Positions 46,290 to 57,830 of a stretch of 64,000 bases of DNA are shown here, piece after piece. Position numbers and translations under genes: made by a program. The notes beneath the pieces are model-generated. The model ran no database searches. It was not told the origin of the DNA and saw only the letters and a list, made by a program, of their open reading frames with translations. The stretch is taken from assembly GCF_000471905.2 (NCBI RefSeq), contig NW_006499617.1, forward strand, positions 206,776 to 270,775, given 5' to 3'. Every line of letters starts with the position of its first letter. The first letter of the stretch is position 1. Source of the DNA: Amborella trichopoda. Its lineage: Eukaryota > Streptophyta > Magnoliopsida > Amborellales > Amborellaceae.

Positions 46290-46375
46290 TTTCTCTCTTC
46301 TCTCTCTCCTTTCCTCTCCTTCTCTCTCTTTTCTCTTTCCTTCGCTCTTTCTCTCTTTTCTCTCTTTCTCTCCAT

Positions 46376-46412
<37 letters not shown>

Positions 46413-46703
46413 TTTCTCTCTCTCTTTCTCCATCTTCTCCGCTCATCTCTATCTCCATTTCTCCCCTTTTGATGCAACCGATGAGGCTTAATGTTGGTTG
46501 GTCTCCTCTCTCTCTCTTTGTCAGTTGATGAGATGTAGTGCCTACTGGGCTTTCTCTCTCTTCATCTGTTAGTCGGAGAGACCTAGCCTTGACTTGTTTT
46601 CTCTCTTCCTCTGTCAGTCGATGAGACCTCACACCAACTGATCTTATCACTTTCTCTCTCTTCTCTCTCTTTCTCTCATCTCTCTCTCTCTCTACTCTCT
46701 ACT

Positions 46704-46739
<36 letters not shown>

Positions 46740-46902
46740 TACTACTCTACTACTACTACTCGTACTACTTACTACTACTACTACTTANNNNNNNNNNNNN
46801 NNNNNNNCGTTACGTACGTACGTTACGTACGTTACGTTACGTACGTACGTTACGTCTTCGTACTCGTACTACTACTCTACTACTACGTACTCTACTACTC
46901 TA

Positions 46903-46970
<68 letters not shown>

Positions 46971-46990
46971 CTTCTCTCTCTCACTCTCTC
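46290..46990 (+). repeat. CT microsatellite with TACTAC and TACG runs and an assembly gap
   Basis: Long (CT)n on both sides, (TAC)n from 46,695 to 46,787 and 46,870-46,905, 20 Ns at 46,788-46,807, then ACGTACGTTACG runs at 46,808-46,855. The TACG part has no counterpart in the 3' LTR and lies directly at the gap, so it may be an assembly or base-calling artefact. Confidence 0.85.
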
Positions 46991-47082
46991 TTTCTCTATC
47001 TCTCTCTCTTTTCTCTATCTCTTTCTCCATCTTCTCCCCTTATCTTTATCTTCATTTGTCCCCTTTTGATGCAACCGGCGAG

Positions 47083-47665
47083 GCTTAACACCGTTTGATT
47101 TTCTCTCTCTTCTACTGTCAATCGACAAGACCTCACACAGACTGATTTTCTCTCTCTCCCTCTGTCAATCGATGAGACCTAATGTCGACTGGGTTTCTCT
47201 CTCTTCCTCTGTCAGTTGACAAGACCTAGCACCGATGGTTTCTCTCTCTTCCTCTATCAGTCGGTGAGACCTAAGGTCGACTAGGTTTCTTCCTCTTCCT
47301 CTTTCAGTGGTGAGCTCTAATACGAACTGGTTTTCTCGCTCTTCCTATGTCAATCGGTGAGGCTTAGTGTTGACTGAGTTTCTCTCTCTTCCTCTATCAG
47401 TCGGTGAGACCTAACGTCGATTAGTTTTCTCTCTCTTCCTCTAATAGTCGGCCAGACCTAGCGTCGAGTGGGTTTTTCTCTGTTACTCTGTCAGTCTTCG
47501 AGACCTAACATCGACTGGTTTTCTCTCTCTTTCTCTATCAGTTGACGAGAACTCACACTGACTGGTTTTTCTCTCTTCCTCTGTCAGTAAGCGAGACCTC
47601 ACGTCGACTGATTCTCTCTCTCTTCTTCTGTCAGTTGGCGATACTTAGCACCGATAGCTTCCTCC
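47083..47665 (+). repeat. 47-bp minisatellite in the 5' LTR of D, about 12 copies
   Basis: Units read GAGACCTAGCGTCGACTGGT then TTTCTCTCTCTTCCTCTGTC then AGTCGGT, with frequent point changes. The same array is at 63,190-63,770. Confidence 0.9.
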
Positions 47666-48476
47666 CTTTCTCATCTCTTGATACAGTCGACAATGTCTAG
47701 TGCCGAGTGCATCTTCTCTCCTTTCTTCTCCCTCTTCTCTTCCTTCTTATCTCTCCTTCTGTCTATTCCCTTCTTCTCTTCAAACCATTCCTCTGTTACT
47801 CTTGCTTTCGATCAAGAGGGATTGAGGTTAGCATCTCATGGTAAGCCTGTCGTCTAGCTGTAATGTTGTTACGCCATGATCACTTGGCCCGCTTTACTGC
47901 CACGATAGACTGACTATCGTGCTTAGTTGGTCAATATTGATAATAATGTCTAGTGGTGATCCCATAAGCCAGTCTTCGTTAATGAGCCCGTTTGACAACT
48001 ACGTTAGGCCAATTATCACCCAGCCTAGTCATTGCTTTGATCCTCTTACTTGGTCAAATTCTTCTCTGCCCCCATCTTTCTTTCTTCTTTTTGAATGCGC
48101 ATGCTTGTGTACATTCATCAAAGAGGAAAGGGTGAGGTCTGACCCACCTGTCCTATAACCTTTGCCATATATGTGTGTGATTGCAGAAAAGCAAAAAATA
48201 AGATGACTACGAGCTAAGGGAGGCGATTTTGAACCAGTTTTATTACTGGGAGGCTTTCTTCATGATCCAAGAGGGTGCCCACTAGAGTTAGCCCTAGTAA
48301 GTCCCGAACCCACCTTCAAAATTTCTCTCTAATCTGTTGGTAACACCTACCCCCATTTTCGAATGAGGTTCCCGAGAGAGTTATCTCATAAATGTCCTGA
48401 GTCTCTCCCGAAACCCGAGACATGCGCTGCTTGATCCTTCAGGATCCGGAGGGCGAGATGGAGGTACCTAACCAGC

Positions 48477-48496
48477 TTAATGAGTCCACTGGGGAC
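48477..48496 (+). other. Primer-binding site of element D
   Basis: TTAATGAGTCCACTGGGGAC, equal to the site at 16,151 apart from changes in the first seven bases. Confidence 0.76.
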
Positions 48497-49620
48497 TTAC
48501 TACCCCTTAGTCGGATCGTTCTTGCTTGGCTAATCTCTTCTTTTATTATTTGCTTTCAGTTTCTTTTCATATTCACTTATGGCTGCTGGGTTCTGTAACC
48601 CATTTATCCGGATCGAGGATTTTCTTATCCCGTTATTCGAGAGTGTCCCCAGGGAATAAGGTCCTTCGACTCCATTCTTGACCATCCTCTTGCGCAAAGA
48701 CCCCTTGTCAAGCTCTCAAGTCTTAACCTGGACCAGTGTGAGGAAGGACATGAAGGTCCCTCACTCTCCATCTCTTCGCTCTTGTGGGAACTCGACCAAG
48801 GTGCCCTGCATGGGCAGCACTTATGTTGCCCCACACAGCATACACCCAGCCACTGGCGTCACTTACCGATTGAGTTCTTGAGCTACACCAGAAGGCTACC
48901 TAATCCCTTTATGCAAAAGGCAAGCAAGTTACTCCTGTGGGTCGCCATAAGGCTACCCCCAACATTTCTGCACCATTGGTCTCTATCCCTCGATGCTCAA
49001 CCCCACGGTCTCCATCCCTCACACGCACCACAAGGCTCGTGGGTCACCCACTTGAGCCACACCTCGGGGTAACCCTTCCATTACCTCGAGTCCGTGTCTA
49101 AGAAAGAACCTTCTAAGGCCAGGTCCTACCCACGCTACTCATATGCATCTCACTGCTCGAGGTAATGCCATTATTACGCCAACCCGAGTACATAGGAGAC
49201 GACCTCTTTGTCCTCCTACTATGCACACACAAGCGCACTCTGTAAGGGGCACGTCTGCACACGTTCTCTTACAGATAGTACTCGTAGTTCTTGGCCTCTT
49301 AAGGCCAAATCACCTGCACGAGCCCGGGTGGACTCCTAGGTCCCCTGAGATCCTTCTTTGAAGGTCGCACACGTGTCACCATCTTAGGCATCCCCTCGCC
49401 CTCAACTCATGCCTCCTCATGAGTCAACCTTGCTCCTTCTTCATCAAACAAGCACCTTCAGCCTTGGTACTCAGAGGTTTTCCCCAAGAGCACCATCCTG
49501 AACCAGCCGTATCACTTAGGTCATGCCTTTGGAGCTCATAAGAGAGCTCAGGGCTTGGACCTCATGGACGATCGAATCCTTCAACCTATCCGGCCCAAGA
49601 TGACTCCAGTCTTAGCCCTC
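48497..49620 (+). pseudogene. Leader and N-terminal gag-region frame of element D
   Basis: Leader followed by degenerate coding text. VFPKSTILNQPYHLGHAFG near 49,480-49,540 matches B and C, so a conserved segment upstream of capsid is present. Many stops. Role unknown. Confidence 0.58.
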
Positions 49621-51110
49621 ATCCATTGCCACATCTGATGAAGATAGCTCTCTCCTGTGTGCGAAGAGTTGACCTGCCACAACCTAGATTGCAGTTTTGG
49701 CGTGAGGTTCATCAAAACCTCAAGACTAAACGCAATGGAGGTCTACGAATTTTTACTAGGGAGGTGACCAAGGTGGTCAAAATAGCCAATTTTGATGATC
49801 CTCTTGAGCTGAATCCCTTCTAACCCCTTCAGACAATGAAGCCTCAAGAAGAGCTCCACGAGCCATGTGTTGTGGTTACTGTTGTAGAAGAAGACCAGGC
49901 CACTCAGCAGCCATGGTCCTAAGACTGTCGAGAATCGGTCCAAAAGTGATTCGCATACAGGATTTGAGTTCAGTCAGGGCATGCTGACTCCTTACTGACT
50001 GACCTACCACATATGACCTGTTAAGCTTGCAAGCCTTTAGCTACAACTAACGTTGACCTCCATGGAGAAACGGTCAATATAATGGTCATAAGCGAGCCCA
50101 GTGATGCGCAGGAGGATCGTATGAACAAGTTTGAGAATATGGAGCACGTGATGATGGAGAAGATCGATCGTATTGATGTGGCACACAAGTCGGCTAACCA
50201 TGAGGTCAATTCCCATCACTCTGATGGTGCACCTCCATGGCAGCCCCCTCCGTCTACCTCACAGGAATATTCTGTCCCTCATTTGGTCTCTCTATTAGAT
50301 ATTGATGCTATGGTCACCCATAGCCTAAAGAACATACCAATTTCGAGGATATAGGGTTGACGCCTTATCAATGACCTTACCCCTCCTATGTTGATCAGGT
50401 CACGTTCCCCTCAGACTATAAGAAAGGGAAGTTTCCCTTATTCTAAGGAACCACCTCCTTGAACTAGCATATTGCCCACTTCTAGGTGGCATGTCGGGAA
50501 ACAACGGCTGATGGGAGACTTCCTCTCTAACAGTTCGTTGAGACCCTCGATGGCCCGGCATTCCAATGGTATGCCAGGCTTCCTCCAAACTAGGTGCACA
50601 CATGAGAGGAGATGGAGAAACTATTCTATCAATGCTTCTATGAGGTCGAGATAGAGGTTCAAACTATTGAACTTGTCACCCTGACTCAAGAACCAGATGA
50701 ACCCATGGATCAGTTCATATAGAGATGGAGAAATTTAGCTTCTCGCCATCCTAATCCTATGCCTGAACGAAGCAGTCCAGACATGCGTTTGGAACATGGG
50801 ACCTGAAATTGCTCTACATGTCAAGGCATCCAATCCGACCTCCATGTCAGAGTTGATCTCTAAATCAGTTTGCATAGAAATTTTGTCACACTATCACGGT
50901 GGGACACAACAACCATCTACAAGTTCAGCAAACAACAGGGGCAATGGTAGCTCTCGGAATAACACATGGGGCAGCCCACAAAAGGGGGTAATCAGTGCAG
51001 CTATCATGGTCACTGATTCAAAGAAGGCTCCCTCCCAAACTTTGGACCTCTCTAAAAGGGTAACCGCGACAACAATGACACCCTAGGCTGGCAAGCAACA
51101 ACCATCGTAC
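49621..51110 (+). pseudogene. gag: gag of element D, broken
   Basis: Open pieces 49,626-49,823 (MKIALSCVRRVDLPQPRLQF), 50,082-50,354 (KFENMEHVMMEKIDRID and NHEVNSHHSDGAPPWQPPP) and 50,796-51,086 (EIALHVKASNPTSMSELISK). The capsid core at 50,380-50,790 is in several frames with stops. Same order as B and C. Confidence 0.82.
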
Positions 51111-51790
51111 AATCCGGTACCTCCACTAGCCAACCTTGATCAGGGTGATTATTTTGTCAGACATAGGAACAAGGTCTATCCCTTCGAGAAGGAATGGGTC
51201 CCTGCACTGTTTCAATTACTATTGGAGCAGAATATGATACAGCTTTCAGAAACCAAGTTCCCTGAGCAGTTTGGCCTTGACACTCAGGCAAATTATTGTG
51301 CCTACCATCGGAGGATCAATCATCCCATAAGTTACTGTAGCACACTACAGGATATCATTGAGGCCCTCATTCTGAAAGGTTAGAAAAAGCTTGAAGATTT
51401 GAAGAAGGCCTTCGAGGCAGCTGAGGCTTCCCATGCCATAACCATTCAAGAGGAAGATGAAATGCTTGATATCCTATACGCTTTTTTCATTCTAGTGCTT
51501 CAGGAAAACATAATCACACTGAAGCAGGCAAGGCAACCCCATTGCGTTGCTAAGGGGACTGAAGATCGTTGGTGCCCATTCCATCAAATAAGAGGTCATT
51601 ATTTGTCAGAATGCACAACTTTCCTTGATATATACACAGAGAAGATGCGGGAGTGACAAGAATTTTACAATCTCCCCTTAACTGATCCCCAAATCACTTC
51701 TCCATCAGGGCAAGAAGATCTCACAAATCAGGGCCTTCCTGTCAATGACTCAGACTCTATGGAACCCTCGGATTCCTAGCCATGGATAAC
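51111..51790 (+). pseudogene. gag: gag zinc-finger region of element D
   Basis: WCPFHQIRGHYLSECTTF (about 51,571-51,624) keeps C-x2-H-x4-H-x4-C. Upstream, ANYCAYHRRINHPISYC (about 51,290-51,340) looks like a weaker second finger. The 85-aa frame at 51,399-51,656 includes KKAFEAAEASHAITIQEEDE. Confidence 0.78.
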
Positions 51791-52900
51791 CTACCATGGC
51801 CGAAGTAGACTCAAATCCTTAAGAGAATCGGTTCGCCAAGCTAGAGCAGTTTTCCACCCCAGCGAGACGAATCAGACATCACATCAGAAAAACAGAAAGA
51901 GACGGGCACCAAGGGCTTCTTGTCAAAGAAACAAGACTGCTCAACCCGTAGTCGAGCAGGAATTTCTCAGGCCCCTTCCCCGTTGCCAACCTTGCTGGAC
52001 TTCATCCTTGACACAATCATTTTTCCTTCGTCATGCTGTCAAGAGGATGCTGCCGTCTCATCTCCCACTTAGCATACGTCCAATGAGGGTGACGACGTTA
52101 AAAGCATTCCACAATGGTTTAAGCAAGGGAAAGACCTAAAAGATCCCTGGCACCCATCCAACTATGGCGATGATGTAAAAAGCTGCCCAGATCAGTCTGA
52201 TGACGGGAACGACCTTGATATGTCCGAACTTCGATTCTCTCGATTAAGAACTTGAGGGATCAAACATAACAAAGACGCAACACAAATGATTGAGAAAGAC
52301 CCTGGTGCAGGCAACAGGATTCTTAACAGCTGCTGATGCCCTGGCAGCTAAAGACAAGGCAGAGCCACCTACTTCAAAGAAGCGCAAGAAGTCAAAGCCA
52401 AATAAACCCCAGTGGCCCCCTGAGCTCAACTACGAACAGAGGCTGAGAGAATCATGCGAGCAAAGTTTTTAGTCTCAAGACGCTTGCCATATGGTACAAG
52501 TCTATGAAGCACAAGTCACTGCGGAGCAAACACTACACACATCTGCGCAAGGGCCATGTGATTCATACGAGAACACTTCACGACCAACCTTTGCTGAACG
52601 CCAAAACAAGCTTCTACAGCCTGATTGGCTTCCCATGTTTGAGGTCGAACCTTCTGTCCCTCAATCTGAGAAAGGCGCATAAATCATGACATGCTCTGGA
52701 ACCCTACTGGATATAGAGATGTCAGGGTCATGAGTCTCTTCACTTGGGGTTGATAAAAATACCTCTGAAAATAATGATGAAGAGTTCCAAGAGACCCCAG
52801 AAGAATGGGAAGAAGGTGGTCAAGCCACAGTTGACGAACTCAAAGAAATAAATCTTGGAGGCGAAGCAGATCCCATACCCACTTTCATTTCAGCGAATAT
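51791..52900 (+). pseudogene. gag-pol linker of element D; protease not seen
   Basis: ATGFLTAADALAAKDKAEPP (52,305), PQWPPELNYEQRLRESC (52,410), MVQVYEAQVTAEQTLH (52,491), then an acidic stretch with EEWEEGGQATVDELKEI (52,800) leading into RT. As in B, the protease block of C is missing between the shared phrases. Confidence 0.65.
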
Positions 52901-53700
52901 GTCTCTAGAAGAGAAGGAGCATTTCACTACCTTCTTGCAAGCAACCCGTGACGTCTTTGCTTGGCATTATCATTAGATGCTCAGCTTAGACACTCAAGTA
53001 GTTGTTCACCATCTTGGCATCGATCCAACTATCAAATCCATCAAACATAAATCAAGAAGGTTCAGGCCTGACTTCGAGATGCAGATAGACATCGAGGTGA
53101 CCAAACTCAAACAAGCAGGCTTTATTCGCAAAGTTAAGGACCCGTATTGGCTAGCAAATGTTGTTTCGATCAAGAAGAAGAATGGTCAAATCAGGGTGTG
53201 TATTGACTTTAGTGATTTGAATGCTACCTATCCCAAGGATGACTTCCCGTTTCCATTCATCTAGATGCTCATCGACTCTACCTCTCACTGTCAAATCTTT
53301 TCCTTCATGGACGGATACACTGGCTATAATCAGATAAGGATGGCACCTAAAGATGATGAGGCCACTGTATTCTTAACGCCAAAAGGGGCCTTCTGTTACA
53401 CAATGATGCCTTTTGGAATAAAGAATGTTGACGCCACACACCAGAGAGCAATGATGACCATTTTCAAAGACATGATGCACAAAGAAGTGGAATGCTATGT
53501 AGATGATTTGGTGGTAAAATCTGAAGAGGCAAATGCTCATCTGAGTGACCTTGAGAAGGTATTCGAGCATTTGCATCTTCATCAACTTAAAATGAACCCG
53601 TTGAAATGCGCTTTCGGCTTGTGCCCCAAAAAATTCTTGGGGTTCATTGTCAGACATTGAGGGCTTGAAGTCAAGCCAGTCAAGATCAAAGCAATCCAAG
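52901..53700 (+). pseudogene. pol: Reverse transcriptase of element D
   Basis: FTTFLQATRDVFAWHYH then a stop, HKSRRFRPDFEMQIDIEVTK (53,045), WLANVVSIKKKNGQIRVCID (53,148), KDDFPFPF, a TAG at 53,262, then the 131-aa piece with FSFMDGYTGYNQIRMAPKDD (53,300), TMMPFGIKNVDATHQRAM and the intact CYVDDLVVKSEE (53,491). It ends FLGFIVRH with a stop. Nearly continuous, with few stops compared with B. Confidence 0.94.
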
Positions 53701-54290
53701 AAATGCCATCACCGATGACGCTTTGAGAACTACGCTCCCTCAAAGGGAAACTGGCCTACATTTGCAGGTTCATATTCAACCTCTCATATTGCTGTAAACC
53801 CTTTACACACCTACTAAAGAAATATAGCCCATTCATTTGGGATGAAGCATGTCAAGCAGCCCATGACGACATCAAGCATTATTTACTCAATCCTCCAGTA
53901 CTCTCGACACCAGTAATGGGAAGACCACTCATTCTATATGTGACTGCTTTAGACGAGCCCCATGCAGGATGAAAATAAACCGCATTCTATTACCTCAGTT
54001 GCAGGATGCAAAGGGCCGAGAAGAATTATCCCCCAATTGAGAAGATGTGTCTAGCTCTGATCTTCGCAGTACAAAAAATCTATCATTACTTACTCGATCA
54101 TGAAGTTAAGCTTATATCGAAAGTTGATCCAGTAAAGTTTCTCATGAAACGCCCATGCTTGTCAGGATGCCTAGCTAACTGGGCACTATTGCTGATGGAG
54201 TTCGACATCACGTATGTCCCACAGAAGGCCATCAAGGGCCAGGCCTTGGCTGAATTTCTCGAAGCACACCTTGTACAAGTAGAATCTCCT
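53701..54290 (+). pseudogene. pol: RNase H of element D
   Basis: Connection (SLKGKLAYICRFI, CKPFTHLLKKYSPFIWDEAC) and RNase H: LILYVTALDEP (53,930), then a damaged stretch, MQRAEKNYPPIEKMCLALIF (54,006), HEVKLISKVDPVKFLMKRP, NWALLLMEFDITYVPQKAIK and GQALAEFLEAH (54,238). The 122-aa frame 54,006-54,374 is open and runs into the next domain. Confidence 0.9.
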
Positions 54291-54720
54291 CTATTATGCG
54301 ACTTCCCTGATGAAGAAGTATTTTGTGCTGACCTTGTTCTTGTGTGGGAATTGTACTTCAACGGAGTCTTCTAATCAAATCAAGGAGGCACCAGAGTAGT
54401 ATTCTTGAGTCTAAGAGGAGGAATATTGCCACTTTCTTTCTCTCTTGCTCAAGTCGGTTCTCATAATGAGGCAGAATATTAGGCCCTTATACTCGAACTG
54501 TAGATAGCCTTCGACCTCGACTTGGAGCAGCTCAAGATCTATGGCGACTCTGAGTTGGTTATCCGACAACTCAAAGGGATTTATGATGCAAGAAAGACAC
54601 TCTCAAGCGTTATCACGATACTGCAAAATCGTACATGGCTCAGTTTGAGGATGTATCCCAGAGTCACATCCCCAAAAGGCTAAACTCGCAGGCTGCACTT
54701 ACGAACCTTTGTGCTACAAT
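54291..54720 (+). pseudogene. pol: Archaeal-type second RNase H (aRNH) of element D
   Basis: WELYFNGVF then a stop (W-x-L-Y-F-D-G expected, so the catalytic Asp is Asn), SNQGGTRVVF, LPLSFSLAQVGSHNEAEY then a stop, IYGDSELVIRQLKGIYDARK (about 54,538-54,597). The D of YGDSELV is present. This second RNase H after the first one is the Tat-group hallmark. Confidence 0.87.
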
Positions 54721-56218
54721 TCAATTATTCTCATATGGGCCCACGCTTGTTTGGGTGGAAGAATGGAGACACATCAAACTAGGAACCAAGGTTGATGCGG
54801 ATGACGAGAGAAATATTTTCCCTGAGTGCCCTCCTTATCCATTTGGAGCACTTTTGTCAGCCAAAGAAGTAATCAAGACTGAACTAGAAATAGCACAGAG
54901 TAAAGCAACTAAGGGTCAAAACTAAGAACCATTAATTCTTTGACCCAATGTGTGCAGAAATTGAGTAGGTATAAGATTGGGGAGGACCCATCACCAGTTT
55001 CCTCAAGCATGGCAGGCTCCTAGAAGATCGTACCGAACGCAACAGTATACGACGAATGTCTATCAAGTATACCCTCCTTGAGGGAGATGCTCTCTTCAGA
55101 TGGTCGTTTGGCGACATTCTTCTTAAGTGCGTCGACATCCAAGGAGCGAATAAAGTGCTCGAAGACGTCCACTCAAGCATCTGTGGACTACACCAGTTCG
55201 GTCTTAAACTATATGAACGAATACGCAGGTTGGGATACTATTGGCCTTCCATGATAGCTGATTCCTTAAGCTATCCTAAAAAGTGCTAAATATGCCAAAT
55301 ACAGTCTAGCTTCGTTCACTAGCCTCTAGAGCCCTTACACCCAACGGTTGCATCATGGCCCTTCTCACAATGGGGTATGGACATTGTAGGGCCTATTGAC
55401 CCCCCTTCTGCAATGGGTCATGTTTTTATCCTAGCAGCAACATATTACTTCTCTAAGTGGGCTGAAGCGGTCCCCCTTAAGCAGGTTCCTAGGACAGCAG
55501 TAGCTTGCTTCGTTCGACATCATATCATATATCGCTTTGGAGAGCCCGACCGGATCATATTTGACAATGGGCCTCAATTTAGGGGTCATCACATTGATCG
55601 CGTAGTTAACCAATTCGGTTTGGAATGGAGATACTCAACTATGTACCACCCTCAGACGAATGGATTAGCTGAGGCTTTCAATAAGACTCTGTGCAATGTC
55701 TTAAGAAATTCAGTATAAAAAACAACGAAGAACTGTCATGAGAAGCTTTCTGAAGCACTGTGGGCTTAGAAATGCTAGCAATTCCACTCCATATTCTCTG
55801 GACTATGGGGGTGAAGCAGTTTTACCTCTCGAAATACAAATCCCTTCATTGCGAGTCGCTATTCACTAAGGAATAACCGAAGATGAGAGAGTCAAGCTCC
55901 GGTATCAAGAATTAGATGCACTCGATGGAAAGAGGCTAGAGGGTCAGCAGAACCTTGAACTCAACTAAGGGAGAATGAAGAGGGCTTTTGACAAATTTGT
56001 CAAGATCTGCTCATTCGCCCATTGTGATCTAGTCATAGTTGTCAAGAGGCCTATTGTTATGCATGGCCGTCGTAAATGGAAGTTTGAGCCTAAGGGGGAA
56101 GGTCCCTTTACAGTAAAAAAGGTCTCGCCCAATGGAGCCTGTATATTGGCACATTCTGATGGAAAGGAGGCGATGGCCCCTATCAACTGGCGATACCTAA
56201 AGAAGTATTATCTGTGAT
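54721..56218 (+). pseudogene. pol: Integrase of element D
   Basis: Linker (TLVWVEEWRHIK, DADDERNIFPECPPYPFGAL), KYTLLEGDALFRWSFGDILL (55,068), zinc domain LGYYWPSMIADSLSYPKKC then a stop and ICQ, core QWGMDIVGPIDPPSAMGHVF (55,371), IIFDNGPQFRGHH (55,553) and NGLAEAFNKTLCNVL (55,662): D, D and E with 35 residues between the last two. TAA at 55,716, damage to 55,900, then the C-terminal part KRAFDKFVKICSFAHCDL, KWKFEPKGEGPFTVKKVSPN and INWRYLKKYYL with its stop at 56,215. No chromodomain. Confidence 0.93.
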
Positions 56219-57830
56219 GTGTATTCAAAAGAAAGGGACTCAATGCGAAAACAAGCAAGTTAGTCTAAACAAAATGCTAACCCTTTTTTATTGCAGTAAA
56301 ATGAATTACAAGAACCCATTACTAGGGAGGTTACAAGTCTCTTGCATCTGAGGATAAGAGGACAGTTACAAGCCAAAACTTGTACTCTTGCTCTTGCATC
56401 TGAGAGTAAGACGACGGTTACAGGCCAAAAGAAATGCCGGTCCCATGAAAGGAAGGCCCTTCACATGAAGAAGAAGCAAACCCACAAAAGAATGACCCTC
56501 CTCACGAAGAAGAAGCGAAACCATTGGGAGAGTTAGCTTTAATTCATCCAACGAGTAAGAGGATGGTTACAAGCCAGAAGACAAAGCAAAGCCACTCGAG
56601 TTAGCCTCAATCTATTAGACGTGTATGTCAAACATACAAGCCAGATACCTCATCTGATGTGTATGTCGAACATACGATGTAGGATCCATTCGACGTGTAT
56701 ATCAAACATTCAAGAGGGGCTGCCCTGGTAAGGAGCTGGGCTATGACGAAAAGCATGACCTGTTCGCAGTGGATGCCCTTCCACAGAACAACATGGACCT
56801 CACTTTTGTCTTGGAGGATTTGGCTTCCAACAAGTACCAAAAGCCATGCCCCATCCTTCACCACTTTTTGTCGGCCCATGAACATCACGGTATGTACCTC
56901 ATCGTCGACCGCACCGAACCCCGCACGTGACTTACTGCCATATGCGAGCGTCTTTCTTCACATCATGATAAGCCACATGTGCTGACGAGCGCCGACTGAA
57001 GCGAGTCCCGATTGTGTTCTCAAAGGCCAGTGTCGGTTATGCTCCTAACCCTTAGCGCCGGTTTCCTTTCTTGAGGTTTAGCGCCGGTTGTGTCGACACT
57101 CCAAACCATCAGCACTGGTTGCCTCAACGGCAGTTGCACTTATGTTAGCGCTGGCTATTCGCCTCCCGAGACTCTTCATTATTCAAAACTTAAGTTTTCA
57201 CACCTCCTTAATGGTCACACGATTTAAAAGGATGAAGGCAAAACCATTACCAACCGTACGCCTTCCCCACGACGGTTCACCTCCTACAATCATACGGCCC
57301 ACCTCCTGTGACCATACGTCTCCTGCCGAAATGTTTTCGACTGGAAACCCACTGAAGAACTTCCCCGCCCATGTTTTTGGCCTGAGTGTCACCAGAACCT
57401 CACTGGAAAACTCCTGCAAACTTCCCTTAAGTTCTTGGAAACTTCTGCAACACCACGAGCAGTGTCAAAAAACTTCCACAATCATCAGGATACCCCTAAA
57501 AATCCCTACCAGAAAATAAAATTGCACCCAGAATTTCCTCTCTTCCTTGAAAAACTTCCCAGAGGATTCTCTTCTCCCGTCTATTCTCTCTGCAACTTTG
57601 CCAATTCTGGGCAAAGTCCACACGTCGAAGGTTTTCTCTGCAAGACCCTTGCCAAAATCCTGCTGTTTGTCGAAGAAACTTTCCTGCTAAAGTCTTGCTA
57701 CTTGCCGAAACTTCAATCGGGCACACCCTCTCCTCACTATTAAAGAAAAATCTTGCTTAAGTTTTTACCCTTAGTGAAAAATAAGGGAAAACAATATTTT
57801 ACCCCCTTATATAAACTATGTTGCCCTAAA
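56219..57830 (-). pseudogene. Antisense transcription unit candidate in the 3' region of D
   Basis: Minus strand: TATATAA at 57,813-57,807 followed by GGGGG, then open pieces (57,496-57,726; 57,198-57,419) and an 86-aa piece (56,628-56,888) with GRQKVVKDGAWLLVLVGSQI, HVVLWKGIHCEQVMLFVIAQ and LLTRAAPLECLIYTSNG. AATAAA at 56,292-56,287 lies 70 bases from the integrase stop. Layout and the KVV-D-AWL block match B. No domain recognised. Confidence 0.5.

Larger units (their letters stand above)
45833..48474 (+). repeat. 5' LTR of element D, lacking its first ~940 bp
   Basis: Begins inside the LTR at a point matching 62,058 in the 3' copy and ends GGTACCTAACCA 2 bases before the primer site. Contains a TATA box, a CT microsatellite with a 20-N gap, a TACTAC/TACG simple repeat and a 47-bp minisatellite. 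It belongs to the D subfamily, not to the subfamily of LTR C. Confidence 0.88.

Noticed and set aside
46102..46650. 182-aa Arg/Glu-rich minus-strand ORF
   Set aside because: Complement of the (CT)n microsatellite in LTR D; similar artefacts at 62,447-63,238, some spanning the N gap.
47083..47665. Regular 47-bp repeats considered as a CRISPR array
   Set aside because: Units are directly tandem with no unique spacers, drift along the array, lie inside a plant LTR, and no cas genes exist here.
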